Positions 1 through 13,194 of a stretch of DNA of 64,000 bases are shown here, piece by piece. Source of the stretch: Marsupella aquatica (taxonomy: Eukaryota > Marchantiophyta); assembly GCA_973895155.1 (NCBI GenBank), contig OZ316893.1, positions 5,890,001 to 5,954,000 on the forward strand, given 5' to 3'. The notes under the pieces are model-generated. The model did no database searches and was not told the origin of the DNA. It worked only from the letters and a program-made list of their open reading frames with translations. Both the position numbers and the translations under genes were made by a program. Positions within the stretch are counted from its first letter, which is position 1. Each line of letters opens with the position of its first letter.

Positions 1-2270
1 TTCGGTAGAAAGAGTCGAATCGCTTGGGAGGAAGTTAAGACTCGATGGGAGTTTGGTATTCGCTCTCAGTCAGGAGATATTTGCTCTGGCGAAAGCAAAT
101 GTTTTATGGGCAGCCTGCTCCTCTTTATATAGGAGACGCTCTAAACCATGGTTAATTTCCCCTTAACCATGGTTAAGTTTCCCCTTTACCTGGGTTAGTG
201 CATGGTCGTTCCTGGATTACGTGGTTCGGACCAAGTTACTCGCAGTTCGGACTTTTTCACTGACGGAATGTAAAACCCGATGCACATATCGCTCCCTGCA
301 TTCCCGCGGCGATGCAATGGAGGAAAGTGGCGTTTCGGAGAGTTTTTGCCAGTTTTATCGGTCATTGCATTGCCTTAGAAAAAAAATGGGATCGGGCTAA
401 ACGAGAACTCCGACACACTTCTCGGTCGGTCCGAAATCGTGTTATAGGTTGGGCCATCCCTATGGCTGGGAGTAGGGTTAGCGAGGTTAGGTTTTCTTTG
501 AGGTTCATGGACCATTCTAGGTAGTTGCCGCCATCGATTTCTAGGGCTGGAAAGGTTAGTTTTTTGAGGTTGGTCATCTTTAAGGTCCTGGCGTGCAACG
601 GTGGTGTGCGTGTTTATATAATATATATATAGTCAAAAGACAATGCACATTTGCCGCATGCACTGGTGGAGAAAGGGTTGAGGAAAGCAATCTAAGTCAT
701 TGGCAAGTAAAGCAAGAATGATTGGGTTTTTGCAGAATTTAGGTTTTGCACTTAGTAAATTGGTTTTCTTTGTAAATGTATAACTGCAGGGTTTCCTTTG
801 TATTTGTTATTTCCTTTGTTAAACTGTGCAGTTATCTGGTTGCGCACTTAGGTTTGCAGTTATGGGTGATTATTTAGTCGTGCCCTGGTTAAGTGCACAT
901 GGTGCTTTGTTAAGTTAATTTCTCATTGTTATGGTGTGCAATAATGGAGGGTTTAGCGGTTAAGTGCGGTTATGGAGCGTGCACTTAGCGGGTTTGGCTC
1001 GGTTCGACGTTCTCTCGATGTTTTGAGCTTTGAGGTTGCGCTATCTCCCTCATTTGCCGCTTCGCTCGACCTTCTGATCTCGTTTGCAGTCGTGGCCTTC
1101 CGTCTATGGTCCTTATGGTTGCTCTCTATTGCTCATTTCGCCCTCTCGCTGTTTTCGGTGTCTCGCTACTATCGGCCCTTCTTTCAAGTGCCCTTTTAAT
1201 TTTTGTTTCCCATGGAAGTTTAGAATTCGGACGCGCCTCGTGGTTTTGTGAAACACCTTAAATGCGACGCATCAGGCTGACCGATCTTCTCAAACGTTTC
1301 TCTCTCTCTTTCATTCACTGCTGTTCTCGAGGGTGTGGCCTCTCGCTGCCTTATCGATCTTTTGTATCCCTGTTCGGCAATCTATCTCCTCATATGAATA
1401 ACTCGCTCGCGCTCGATCTCTCGTCAAGAAGGCCTCAACTGAAATTGCATCAATTTCTGTTTCGGTCTCTCGCTGCTGGTGGTCCTTATCTTTCCATTTC
1501 AATTCTCCTCCCTCGTAAACTGTCGAATGATTTCTTAATGTTTTCTCTCCCCTCCTTCCTTTGATTTGTGCAGCGGAGGGATTCTGCTGTCCTTATCAAT
1601 GCTTCTCTGAAATGGTGCCGAAGTTTTTCTGCTTCAGCAATTGAACCTCCTCTGGGGCTGAGCTAGCGCGAGAGCAGAGAAGTTCACCTTCTGTTAGCAG
1701 TCATGCGTTCCAGGGCTCTCTATCTTCTCCTCTTGACTTCTCGATCCTCGTTTGTCTAATTTAATTCATTCTCACCTTGCTCCTTCGTAAGCTTTTTGTC
1801 CTCCGCCTATGGGCAACGATCCAGTTCTCACCTCGTTTCACCTCGTTTCTCGCCTTCTGGTTCTGCTTCTTCTAATTCACGTTATTATTGCTGGGGCGCT
1901 CTCGTTTTTCCTTCCTTCCTTCAGTAAGAAAAACTATCGCGGGTCTTATCTGCGCTGCGCTCCTAGTCCGATTTTGCCTCGACCTTCAACCTTCAATCGA
2001 TCGCTCCAATCTCCTCTGATCTCTGTAGGCTTTTCAAAGTTTCTTCGCTTCTTTCCGATCTCTTTTCTTCTCTCTCGATTCTCCTCCAATGAGTCCGAAT
2101 CGGTGTCTCTTTGTTTTTCTGCCCTCGACTCTCTGATCTTGGATCCAATGTCTTTGTGCTCCTTAGATGTTAAAGTCGTCCTCTCAATCCCCATTCAAAA
2201 AAAAATTCAATCTTCCCTGGTCTTCTCCTTTCTATCTCGCTCCGCTGGCTGAGGCTTCGTGCTGATAACG
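1..2270. other. Non-coding or decayed sequence, no gene recognised
   Basis: Several short open frames exist (972-1199, 1262-1564 and 1809-2252 on plus; 1946-2194 on minus) but none has a recognisable domain. The 970-2250 part is rich in CTCTCG/TTCTC pyrimidine stretches, so long frames on plus are partly a composition effect. A doubled CCATGGTTAA motif occurs at about 147-180. On the minus strand this stretch lies downstream of the LTR/primer-site signature at 2271-2395, so it could be the interior of a decayed retroelement; that is inference only. Confidence 0.4.
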
Positions 2271-2395
2271 TGTTAAGGTAAGAATGAGAATCAGTACTGT
2301 ATAATCTGGTAATGGTTGTACATATAGTGGTGCCGGTCCGGTGACTGGCTGGTCTGGGCTGGTCTGGTCGTCCGGTCACTAGGTAGAGTCTAACA
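2271..2395 (-). mobile_element. Candidate short LTR with adjacent primer-binding-like site
   Basis: Read on minus, the segment starts TGTTAGAC at 2395 and ends CCTTAACA at 2271, giving the inverted TGTTA/TAACA termini typical of LTRs. The next bases on minus (2270 downward) read CGTTATCAGCACGAAG, resembling the site that follows the 5' LTR in some plant copia-type elements. At 125 bp the LTR would be short, as in TRIM elements. I did not find the partner LTR or a target duplication in the window, so this may be a remnant. Confidence 0.35.
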
Positions 2396-2964
2396 ATGTG
2401 CACAATTTGTTACTGATTTGAGTGTCACTAAAACAAGTTTAAATTCTTATTTGCTCAAGTTTTCTATACTTGTGCACTTGTACTTTTACCGTCATTATGT
2501 AACATTGTACTTTTATTTGACATATGTAACATTGTACTTTTATTTGACATGTGTTGTAATAAATACCATGCAAGAATCATTTACGCGGCACTACAAGACA
2601 GAAAAATCATCATGCTATATACAAGGGAATCGAATACTCAATTGAGAAGTGAACACAGCCAGTCAAACCCTTCATCACTACACGCAAAAGGTCAACATTA
2701 TTCAAACGTCTAATGCACCATGTACATGGGCACTTCTCTACAGAAAATTACCGACAATTAATTTATTGAAAAAGTAGTCTACTGGGATCGAGTGGCGGGG
2801 CAGGCGGGCCTTGCTTTTCGATCCAATGCACGAGACAGATAGTCATATACAGACGAAAATAAAGGAAGGGTATGCGCGTTGCTTTCATCCAGTTCACGAG
2901 ATGTGTCGTGGACGCACAAGTGGCCACCTCCGTTTGATTCAATCCAGTTCACGAAAAGTGATCA

Positions 2965-2985
2965 GGGTTCTAATACCAATGTGTC
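2965..2985 (-). other. tRNA-iMet-type primer-binding-like motif
   Basis: On minus this reads ACACATTGGTATTAGAACC. TGGTATTAGAACC differs at two positions from TGGTATCAGAGCC, the common plant copia primer site complementary to initiator tRNA-Met, and it is preceded by CA as at an LTR end. If real, an LTR would extend to higher coordinates into the 3' end of the aminotransferase reading frame. No LTR start was identified. Confidence 0.3.
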
Positions 2986-2995
2986 CAAGTGTAGC

Positions 2996-5900
2996 TCATG
3001 TCATAAAAGTTATAATAGCAGGATCAATATCCTTTGGGGTCTCCCGAGGAAGGCATGGGTAAGGGAGGCGGTCAGCCAAATATTTGGCCATTTTCATGTA
3101 ATTTGGTGTTGTTCTCGACTTGTGTTCGGCCAATAGACTCGACTTAGATGCCTGAGAAGTAACGGACGTCATGTCGACAGGAGTAGAGCAGATGAAAGGA
3201 GCGGGACAATGAAATTGGGGGCTTTTGCTGCATGTCAACGGGTTCTCTTCACCAAAAATCGTCTTCTCTGCGTCTGCGATCGTTTCTTGGATTTGTGGGT
3301 CGGCTTCCTTGAAGATCCAGTCACCTGTCCTCCAATTCAAGTCGTAAAGCTGAAGAAACCTTGCACCATACTCGGCAATGAACTCTATTGCAGACAAAAT
3401 GAAGTCAAAATCGCTCTGCTAAATATAGTATCCGAAGCTTATTCTTGCCCATCCAGGCTTCACAGCCGCGTAACCCTACAAAGTAAGTTCACACGGAGAC
3501 GGTCATTATTACCAAAACGAATGACAATTTGTCTGAAATGTTCTATCGGATCCAAAAGCAATTTCAAGTGTTGTTGCAATGAAAAATCCCACTGACTTAA
3601 AATCCAATGAGAGAAACAATATCCAGCGGGAGGGAAGCTCAGAGAGAGAGACACAGGCAGTGTGCACAGTTTCTTTTTACCTCGATAGGTCAAGGCCAAC
3701 CAAGGTATAAAGTTCCCGCCTGCCTTAGACTTAAGGAAAAAACTATAAATTTTTATAAACATTCGAGTTCGAGGGGTCCAAATTATTTACATGCCAAGCC
3801 CTCTTACCTGTTGTATTCCTTCACGGAATGCAAGTGACTGTTCTGTGTCGACACTCAGTAGATTATGCCCGTACGTCGCTGCACAGGAGCATCCACCTCT
3901 TGCTTGAATGCCGAACAGATCGCTCAAAAGCTTGACAATAAACCGCCCGTTCAATGGTTTGCCTTGAGGTTTTTTCAATGCAACGGCAGTCCCTTCTTTC
4001 GGATCCTTGGTCTCCATATACAGTTGCAGTCGCAATGGACATTGTGCGGCCCCAACGACGAATTTCTGGAGCACGTTCATGGCAAAGACGCTGGTGTCCT
4101 TTTCCGTTGAGATTGGCTTCTCGGGGGAGCTTTCTCTAGAGATCCTCTGTTTCCTAAGTTGCAGTTGCGGATGGTCCAGCGACGAACCACTGTTGAAGAT
4201 CCTCTCTGGCAAACTGGCTGCACTTGAACCACTGCACGGTTAGAGTATGGCTTCAACGTCTATGTTAAAATATAATCTATGCAGTCAAGTGTGACACAAG
4301 CTAAGTCGAAGTAGTGAAGAGTCATGATCTCCTACCTTCATAATCTTTCTTGACATTCTGGGATCCGACTTTACTTGGAAATTCTAGACGTGGACTAATA
4401 CCAAAAGAAAGGATGGCGACGCGCTTCACCATTGTCGGGCCGTAGATATCAATATTGGGATTGGCTCCGAGCCTCGACATTGCCTTCTCAATGAAGAAAG
4501 ACTCGTGAGAAGAGATGAGCTCCGAAGTTAGAAACTCCTTGACCCAGAAAACCAACGCTGTTCTTATTTTCTGGATAATAGGTGGGGTTCCAGCATCCTC
4601 CCGGTGCTCAATTCCGTCATAATATATGGTATTCTGAAATCAACCCGTACAGGCAGCATATCAATGTGGTTCTCTTGAAATCCAACTAGACGAACCAAAA
4701 TGACGCAAATTTACAGTTTCGATATCAAGTTTATCTAACTAGGTATATAACTACTAGCGTTTTGAGAGAAGGTGCAGTAGTGCTCTACAACAACCGTTTA
4801 CTGGTCGAAGAGTTGTCATAGATTGTGCTTAGTACGTACGTGTGCACATCTACTAAGCAAAATTTGCGGGGGTGGAGACTGAGGAACAACGTGGACCCGC
4901 CCACCTCTTCATCGAAGTTCACGAAGTCCACCGTGCCACCGCCACAAGTTGAAGGTGGGTGACCTTTTAAGAGATATAGATCTTTCCTCATCAGAAGAAG
5001 GCCAGGAGTACCAGGTCCCCCCATGAATTTGTGAGGGCTTACAAAAATTGCATCGTATCCGTCCAGCTTCCCTGACCGCATATCAATCTTCACGTATGGA
5101 GCACTGCGTTTCATGTCAAAACAAACCATTCAAGAGCACAACAAATTCACGGTATAGTTACTTACGTCCAGTGATCAGTGAGAGGAGTTCCCTAGCCCCC
5201 AGCTCCGCAGTTGGGGCATCCACCTCCTTGATTGACACCTGTATATGTCACTTGATCTTCGGTGTAGGGTACTTACCAGGCTGCAAAGTCGAAGCAAGCG
5301 TACGCTCCATGGGCATGTAAGAGCTGGGCGATCTCACGAGTACCAGAAAGAATACCGGTGACGTTGCTGCCTGCAGAGAAGGAACCCAGCTTCGGACGAC
5401 CTTTGTAAAGTGGATTCTCCAGAGCTGCTTTCAAGCTCGAAATGTCTACGAGCCCCTTCTCACTCAATCGGATCTCGACAACCTATTCGAAAGTAGCAAA
5501 TCGTTAGTTTGCTTGAGAGTTTCAAAACGAAACCCAGTTCTAAAGTGCATTATCTCGCATCATATATACAAGTGTAAACTTTAGCTTCCTGTGATGTGAG
5601 AAGCCTAGGTCAAAATGTCCTGAACATACCTCTGCCAGACTTTGACGCCATGAGAGAAGATTAGAGTGATGCTCATAGGGCCCGACGAAAACGACCCACC
5701 GATGCTCGTTCGCCAGAACAGCACGAATTGGTTCCCTCAATATTGAAGACACAGCGATCCCCATCACTTCCTGGAGTTTTTTTATTGCTGCTGTAGATCC
5801 GGAGCCACAAAATAGAAGGGCATCGTCTTCTGTACCACCCAGACATGACTTCACGTACTTTAGAGCTTCTTCCATGATGTTCCCAGTCATGCTTCCGACA

Positions 5901-6550
5901 TAACTATCATCTGTATGAGTGTTTCCTGCATTCAAACGGATGCATAATAACTCATTTTTACATGATGCAACTCTGACTGCATCCCTTTCCACAATTCCCA
6001 CCCACAGTTGCACTAAGAACTAATTTTGGAGAAAATACCAGTGAATGCTCAACTAGATCAGACCAATCTACCCGTGTCTCATTCACAGCTGGCCACTACA
6101 TGCCTACTTCAGCTGAAATAGACAGTCTAAGCCACCTCAGCCATGAATTGTCCCACAGTAGTTATTTTACCGACGGATCTGGGATTCCTTGCATATACCA
6201 TCTATCGGCCATCCACATTTAATGTGTCTTATATCGTCATGACTAAATACCAAAGACTTTGTCTCTCGAGATATCCAGGAGCAATTAAAATACATGAATC
6301 GTATCACTGGACATTAAGTACCGTAGACAGGAAGCACCATCTCCATGATGAAGTTTTCAATGAACTGGAGGCTTCGACCGGATGCGGTGTGATCAGCGTA
6401 CGTCAACAATCTTGTACCGAACGGAGTCCCGAACTCAACGTACTCTCCAATGACCTGTGAGCGTACCCAATCAAGCTTGTCCGCAAAACTACTCATAGCT
6501 ATGTTGTCTTTCGCAAGATAGCGATCGGGCAGAGTCGGAAACAAGTCCAT
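2996..6550 (-). CDS. PLP-dependent aminotransferase class V (cysteine-desulfurase-like), internal TAG
   Basis: Seven exons on minus with GT-AG borders: 6550-6322, 5925-5630, 5482-5277, 5103-4905, 4633-4336, 4217-3808 and 3475 onward. They join in phase to 564 codons. Family marks: YADHTASGR near residue 50, CGSGSTAA, EHHSN, FSAGSNVTG, D240 in FDFAA (expected PLP-ring contact), SPHKF with K269 as the likely PLP lysine, GGPGTPG, EDAGTPP, and DLFGIQARGGCSC in exon 6. The family is a fold-type I PLP enzyme group often found in bacteria; its substrate is not deducible. Exon 7 gives GYAAVKPGW...GYYI, then TAG at 3421-3419. The same frame stays open for 140 more codons to 2996, and its first ~45 (up to GDWIF) still look like the family's C-terminus. 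So the gene is either recently disabled or truncated. The last part of the frame may be LTR sequence. The ATG at 6550 was chosen because the N-terminus then fits the family; an upstream exon is possible since CAG precedes it. Confidence 0.8.
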
Positions 6551-7699
6551 CTGGAGTGAATTGATTTCCACGATGCCCGGCTACATTAATAGCTGATCTC
6601 GCTGAGCAGTAAGCATAACACTTGGTACCGTAGACAAATCACTCTACTTCTTGTGCGATGGCATTATCAAGAGGCGGAATGGTGATCTCAACCTCTTGAA
6701 CTTCTCACATCAAGCAGCTCCCAATTCAAGCTCTTCGTATCGATCGAAGCTGAACAATAGTGCTCGCCCTGGCTTTTGATAACACAACACAACAATTCTC
6801 GCGGAGAGTCGCTTTCAAGCGTTGAATTTCAATCAATCGACCTTTTTCGTGAGCACAGTAAAGCACTTGCACGCAACACCTGAATGCCATATAGCAAAGC
6901 GGTGTAGACTGTCGACGTTCTTGCGGTCACGGTTGAATTATATGGCTAGACCCGTACAGAACAGAACGGAACCTGGGTTCGAGACACTAAAACATGTTTG
7001 GCCATTTTTTCCCATGGGAGTTTGGCATTTTTTCCCATTTTCTTGTAATGTCAACCCATTATTCAATTAATCCGTGGACCCCCATGTTCATCCAACGAAT
7101 GTGTGTGATAAAGTGAAATCAATTTTCTACAGGGCGGTAACCGATGGTTTTGAGTCTCCTAGTGATCTTGGTGTATGCTCGTACCAAAGAGAACGCTCGA
7201 AAAGATAGAGGAGATCAATCTGGTTGAGATGATCTCTTTGGTTCATCAAACCAAAGGTCGAATGTGTAAGAAGTTTTTGGATGATTTTTGCTCAAACATT
7301 GGAGAAATCGTGTTTCTATCATTCCTGATTGATTGTGAGTTACATTGAGAATTATTGCCACAAGACAGACCGGAGAACATCACTCAACTGTTTGCGAAAG
7401 GTTGCTTGTCATTTTGGTGGGGAGAACGCACAAAACGGACGAGCCATCACTTCACATACAGGTTTGTAGTTATTTTGATTTAAGAAAGTTATTGTGTGAA
7501 GGGGAGACCAACGATTGTTTCTTTGACACAGAGGCTACAGTTGGCATCAGCCTGTGTTCAGAGTGAGCTTTGTTGAAGCCTGGAGGGACGCGAACAATTC
7601 AAATCAGGAAGCAAACATTGCGGACAAGCAATGACAACGTAATTAAAGAAATCAATTTGCAATGGCTAAGTTTGTGATGGTGACAGGATTGTGATGTCT

Positions 7700-8100
7700 C
7701 TTAATAGAGAAAAGGTTTCCAATGAGCCTCGGATTGACAATTTTGTCAAGTTCCAAATGAGTTTTTGAATTTCTTTGTCTATCCAATGAGTATGACAATA
7801 AGAAATTTTGATCATGAGTTCATGAATTCTTTTAGCTTTTCAACATTGAGTCCGACATTGACAAATTTCATATGAGATTTTGTCACGGTACTAAAAAGAT
7901 CATGAGGTTTTCAATCTCTCTAGTTTTCTAATGTGTGACATTGGAAGTATTCGTCAAGAATTAAAGAGATCATAAGTATGTGAATTTCTCTAGCTTTCCA
8001 ATGAACTTAACATTGATAGATTTTGTCAAGTACTAATGAGATGATGATTTTTTAATTTTGCTCTAGCTTAGTTTCCAATGAATGTGATTTTGAGAGATTT
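7700..8100 (+). repeat. Diverged tandem repeat, roughly 70-90 bp units
   Basis: At least four degenerate units share the order TTTCCAATGAG ... GACATTGA ... TTTTGTCAAGTAC ... AGATCATGAG ... AATTTCTCTAGC. Copies begin near 7708, 7780, 7845, 7925 and 7995. Spacing is irregular and identity low, consistent with an old minisatellite. Confidence 0.5.
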
Positions 8101-9826
8101 AAAAATAGTTTTAAAATACAAGCATTTTGATGTAAAACACTGATATATCATTGACAAACATTAGAATGGTAACTTTATTTTACTAAATGACATCTCTTCC
8201 TTTCTATTCAATTTTTTTTTATATTCAATATTTACGGCATGGCGCCCCAAAAATTACATATCTTTTGCCACAAACATGAATGTGCCATTTTGTTACTGCC
8301 ATAATTAAGATCTTTCCTGTTTGTGGTTGGTTGTGCTGATGTGGTGCAACCTCATGGTAGGGAATTTGCAAGGGACTTCTAATGGGGGTCCGTAATTATC
8401 CAAAGTCTGATTTTACCAGTATTGAATATTTTTTATTTTTAGGTAATTTGATATTCTCTTTCACATTATTTAAAAAACTTATATTCATTTCCAATAGAAA
8501 TGCTATCGAAAATACTTTCACATAATAAAAAATTAGATTTTCATTAACAATGAAGAGTGATTGTTGCAATCAAGACAACTATGATGCAAACTAGCTGGGT
8601 AGTATCCATTATATAACAATTGGTGAAATATTTGTGAAACTCCTATATGGTGAATTCACTTTCCAGTATTTTGTCTTATTAAAACTTCTTTTCTTATGTA
8701 TTTTTAGTTCAATGTGTCTTACCAAGGTGCATACCTTATATAGTTTAGAATTTGGATTTATTCTGGCACCCCTCTAAATGTTTTAGTATATCATCCACCC
8801 TTTAACAAAGCTCAAGTAATTTCTAGCTCTTATTCTCATGACTCAAGAATAAATTATTTAAATAAACTGCACTCCTTGTGTTTTTAAGTTATACTCATGG
8901 TTTTGTTTCCTAAATTCATGATTTTAATTAATTAGAGTGTCATTGTTTAAGGTAAGTACACAAGTATCTCTACTGGTGTATAATATGTGCACAGCCCAAT
9001 ACCAGAGACTTAAACTTTTCCTATTCATTATTATTTTTCTTTACATGTATACTTGTGATCCTGGACTGTGAGTCTTCCTAGTCAATGTACTGTTTTATAT
9101 TTGCCACAAAAAAATTAATGGCAGGTAATTAAAAACATTTAGCATTGTTTCACTAAAAAACAAAAACAAAAGTTCCAAGATGAACATGCTATATGATGCG
9201 GGGTAATATCCATCATGCAACAATTGGATATCAAGTGGACCATACTAAGAATCTAAGGTAAAATATGTAATTTTTGGAAAACAAAAATGCTACAATCATT
9301 ATTTGGTGTAGATCTTAGAAATTATCTACAGTAGTTACGAGTTCAATCCCCTTGCGCCTGCACAGAAGATTTCATTGCATGATTTCATTGCATTAAAGAA
9401 GTCATTAAGTAAAATATGTGATTGCTCAAAAAACATAGTCAGGTAAAACATGTTTTTGTGCAAAAATTGCCATTAAATAAAATATACGGTTGCTCAAAAA
9501 TTATAGTTAAGTAAAACATGTAGCTGTCCAAAAGATATAGTTTACTAAATTAAAATATCATTTGGTGGAAGATGTCAATGCATAATAGATGACGTTGTGC
9601 TAATCAAAGATGTGACTCAAAAAATATCATGGTGCAAAAGATATATTGACTGAAATAAATTGTTTAATATTAAATATAAGATCTCAGTGTGTAAAGTATG
9701 TGGTCTATTAAAAGATATCATGAAGCAAAAGAGAGTCAACAATGACCACCAAAGTACAACAAAGTGAGAATGGTTTTTCTGGTGTTTGATCATTTTTCTT
9801 TTTTGGTTCCTTTGAAACACCAACAA

Positions 9827-9841
9827 CCCCCCCCCCCCCCC
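9827..9841 (+). repeat. Poly-C run (15 C)
   Basis: Homopolymer of 15 C. It makes a glycine/tryptophan-rich artefact in the minus-strand frame at 9617-10084, which is therefore not believed to be a gene. Confidence 0.9.
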
Positions 9842-9988
9842 ACACCACCATCTTTTTCTCTCCTTTTTACTAGTTTTTGGTCTTCTTAGGGTTTTTCTTT
9901 TCCCTCCCTTTATGGTTCTTTTGCCTTTGGGACCATATCTCCCTTTTGGCGTTCCTGTCTTTTTGGCTGTCTTTTGGCAGTGTGGTAT

Positions 9989-10087
9989 AACAGTTCTTTC
10001 ATCCATGACATTGTGCACAATAACAGTTATTTCATCGATGACATTGTGCACAATAACAGTTCTTTCATCGATGACATTGTGCACTGT
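9989..10087 (+). repeat. 33-bp tandem repeat, three units
   Basis: Units of the form ACAGTT(C/A)TTTCATC(C/G)ATGACATTG... repeat at 33-bp spacing (CAGTT at 9991, 10024 and 10057). The length is divisible by three, which explains overlapping open frames on both strands (minus 9617-10084, plus 9912-10127). Confidence 0.85.
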
Positions 10088-10329
10088 CTACATTATTCAC
10101 TACTATTTTATTTTATTTTATTTTTGACTATTGAATATTAAATATTTGCAATCAAACTTCTGTTATGAGTACTGTCATCATACCTATGGAGTATCTAACA
10201 CTTCCTATCAAAGGACTTAGTAGGGCCCCTCTGACATCTCATGGACTTAACAGGATTGCAAGATGCCATCGGGACTTAATCCCGGGGTCCTCACTTCTTT
10301 TCTTCCGACCGAGCATGCACGAATAAATA

Positions 10330-10545
10330 TAGGGTTTTTTTATTGGGTTTTTACTGAAATACTTATAAATTTTTGTTGAAAAAATTAGGATTATTTTAAT
10401 CCAATTTTGAGAATTATAAGAATCATAGTGTTTTTAAATCAAATTTTGAAATATTTTTAGAATATTTCATTAAGTTAGGGATAAAAAAATTCTAAAAAAC
10501 TTTATTTCAGACTTAAGTTTTAGGGTATTTATTCCCCAAACTTTG
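10330..10545 (+). repeat. Dispersed AT-rich repeat, copy 1
   Basis: Contains in order CTTATAA, AATTTTGAGA, TTATAAGAA, TTTTAATCCA, TTTAGAATATT and AGACTTAAG. A related sequence lies inverted at about 33690-33890. Two copies with conserved motif order suggest an old mobile repeat; no termini were identified. Confidence 0.45.
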
Positions 10546-10559
10546 CAGGTGATATGAGA

Positions 10560-12857
10560 CACCTCTTGGATTGAGGCTATCGAGGTTCATGGTACTGTTT
10601 GAAACTGACCATGGTAAGGGGAAGACTTAGTTCAAGAAACTATTTTTCTTCTTGCTTGGAAAACTGTGCACAACAAATATAATTCCTTTTTTGGTTTCTT
10701 ACTTCCAATTTTTACTGTTTTCATTATTTTCTCCCAAATCAGCACGGCAACTTTGAATGATGACCACTGTCTACAATTGTGCTAAGCATATAATTTGACC
10801 ATTAAGAGTCATAGAGAGAATTTAACCTAATTACTATCTTTGTGAGCAGCAGTGCCTTGTCTCTTTTGGTCAGCACAAAACAGCATAGAGTACAGTACAT
10901 TACTTATGTGAATGTGTATCAAACTACAATCACAATAGACTATATCTGTTCATCCTTCCGGTGAGTAATGGACAACTCACAGAGTAAAACTTTGCAGAAC
11001 TGTCACACAATAGGCAAGCCTCAACGCCAGAAGTAATCCCACAATGAATAAAAAGTGGTGATGGCCCCCACTTCTTGTCAGTGGGACCATTCTAACTGTC
11101 CAAGACAAGAAGTCAGTGGGACAATTAGAATCTGGGACAGCAAAATTGATAGAGTATCACACAATGAGTATCACACCCTGTCCTCCCCAACACCACCACC
11201 CCCCCCCCCCCCCCCCCCCTTTCCCAACGTGCCTTGTTTGCTTAGGTGAATAGGTTTGTAAAATTGCCCAGGTCTCCAACCTGCCTCCTTTGCCCGGGTC
11301 AATGGTAGACCTACCCTCCAAAAGGAGCCGTGCCTGCCTACTGGAGGTGGACCTGTAAAAGGAGCTTTTGGCTCCAACATGCGTAACTTGCCTAGGTGAA
11401 TGATAGACCTAGTACCCTTAAGAGCGCCCATTCACTTCAATCATAGGACCCTTTGACCTGATTTTGGGTCCTTTCACCCAGAAAATATGAATTGTTTATA
11501 GGTGGGGCTTTTTGTATTTTTGGAGACATCTATGTTTTGAGCTGTAAAATGATATTCCCCACGGTCCCAAAAATTTCTCAAAAACCAACGAGGCCCAACA
11601 AGTCAGGGAGTAACCCAGGAAAACCAAAACACTTAGAAGCAAACAACAAACAAAAAACCTTATTGGGCACTAAACTGAAAAGCCTGGTAGGGCTCTAGAG
11701 TAAACCGCCTAGGAGGGTCACTGAGGGGAATCTACCTAGAGACCCTAAAACCTACTGCCTCAGCCCTACGAAAAAGAGTGAAAGCCTGGGGCCTCTGAAG
11801 TGCCACTTGATCAGATTACAAAAAATTCAAATTGAATTGAGACTTAGTCCGGTCTTTGCGCCCCCATCCTTTGAAAAGCAACTACCCTGTGGAATCAATC
11901 TGAGATACAGAATGTTCTAGGTGATCAAAAAATAGATAAATTTGGGTCTTTTAGCGTTGGGAATTGAGCATTTATTTGGTTCATATGATGATTTTGTTAA
12001 GAATCTAAGCTTTGTCTTTGTTATACATATATTACTTTACATACCAAAGTCGTGTTGCATGTAGCATCTCTTCCGTCATTATATCCTAACTTTGAGTCAC
12101 ATTGACTAAGCTTTTTCTATTTTAATGTTTTCATACTTCATTCCGCTACTCCACTCTCCGATCCGACAGAAGCTCATTGTTCTTGACCTTAACAAGATTT
12201 GTTGGGATTGTGTGAAGACCAAAAGCTCGGGACCGTTGACGAAGCCCACAAGTTTACGTGGCATGCACGTACTGGCGGAGACGTGGAGAGTTTATTTTCA
12301 TGTATGTGGAACAACCATATCTCCATGAATTTATGTATGGCAGTCGCAGAACTTGACTACCTTAACACTTAGCTCCGGCGTCGCTAACTTCGACGTCGAG
12401 CTCCCTTATGGTCCAGGCCCAAATAGGTCATTCAAAGAGGACTTAGGATGGGGAGACTTGTGGGCAATGAGGCGTGGCACTAGCGAAGGCAAGGCACCAA
12501 GCTGGTGACACACACTAAGGACTTAGACTAGATGAGTGCTAGTTGGGTCAAGGGCAAAAGGGTCGGGCTCAAGGTCAACCGTCCGCACCCCCAAAATGAC
12601 TTTGAGTTATGAGGGCTTGAGTGAGAGCTCCTCTTGGGCCCAAGGCCAGTGGAGTTGATGCCATGGGCAACGAACGCTTGGGGCGCGAGTTATGGCCCGA
12701 TCCGGGTTTGGCCGATTGGGGGCCCCAAGAGGCAATGAGATCTGAGGGCCTAGCCATGAGCACTAGGTTGGCCCGATCATAACGGGCTAAGGTACTCTGC
12801 TTGCGGACGCCTAATGAGAAAGCCCTGGGCCCTCACTCCGTGTAAAAGAAATGGACC
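10560..12857. other. Intergenic, no gene recognised
   Basis: Short open frames only, with no domain. A 21-C run lies at 11199-11219 following CCACCACC. A direct repeat CAAGAAGTCAGTGGGAC(C/A)AT-like segment occurs at about 11072-11123 (CTTCTTGTCAGTGGGACCAT versus AGAAGTCAGTGGGACAATTA). From about 12400 the composition turns GC-rich, continuing on the other side of the CACTA insertion at 14493. Confidence 0.5.
11199..11219 (+). repeat. Poly-C run (21 C)
   Basis: Homopolymer directly counted; it generates artificial proline or glycine tracts in overlapping frames. Confidence 0.9.
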
Positions 12858-13194
12858 CACTAGTACATATTAAGCTGATTTCCGATGCTCAATTTTTGCG
12901 AACAATCGGCGTCCGATTCTTTTAGCATCGGAAATTCCGATTATCAAAAAATGGCAATATGCCATACTCTCGGCTTCGGATATCTTCATTTCCGATATAA
13001 TTGACAACGGAACCTTTCCGATGCGTTAAAAAACGGATCATATCCGTTAGAAAACACATCGGATCCCTCAACAGAAACTTTGATTGATATGTCCGATGTT
13101 TTTTGTAACGAAAATGATGTGCGTTACAATATTCATCGGAAACTTTCCGTAGTTAATAATAACGGATATTATATCCGATTGTGCTAACATGGCA

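Larger units (their letters stand above)
6600..9988. other. AT-rich intergenic region
   Basis: No coding frame of substance. It includes the presumed promoter side of the aminotransferase gene (upstream of 6550). Beyond the diverged repeats at 7700-8100 and a poly-C run at 9827-9841, I see long AT-rich stretches without recognisable features. A motif GAGTTCAATCC at about 9339 resembles a polymerase III B box, but I found no convincing A box. Confidence 0.6.

Noticed and set aside
6950-6985. B-box-like GGGTTCGAGACA as a tRNA or SINE
   Set aside because: No A box, cloverleaf or tail found around it.
9617-10084. 155-codon minus-strand frame
   Set aside because: It consists of the 33-bp repeat, a poly-C run read as glycine, and basic low-complexity sequence; no domain.
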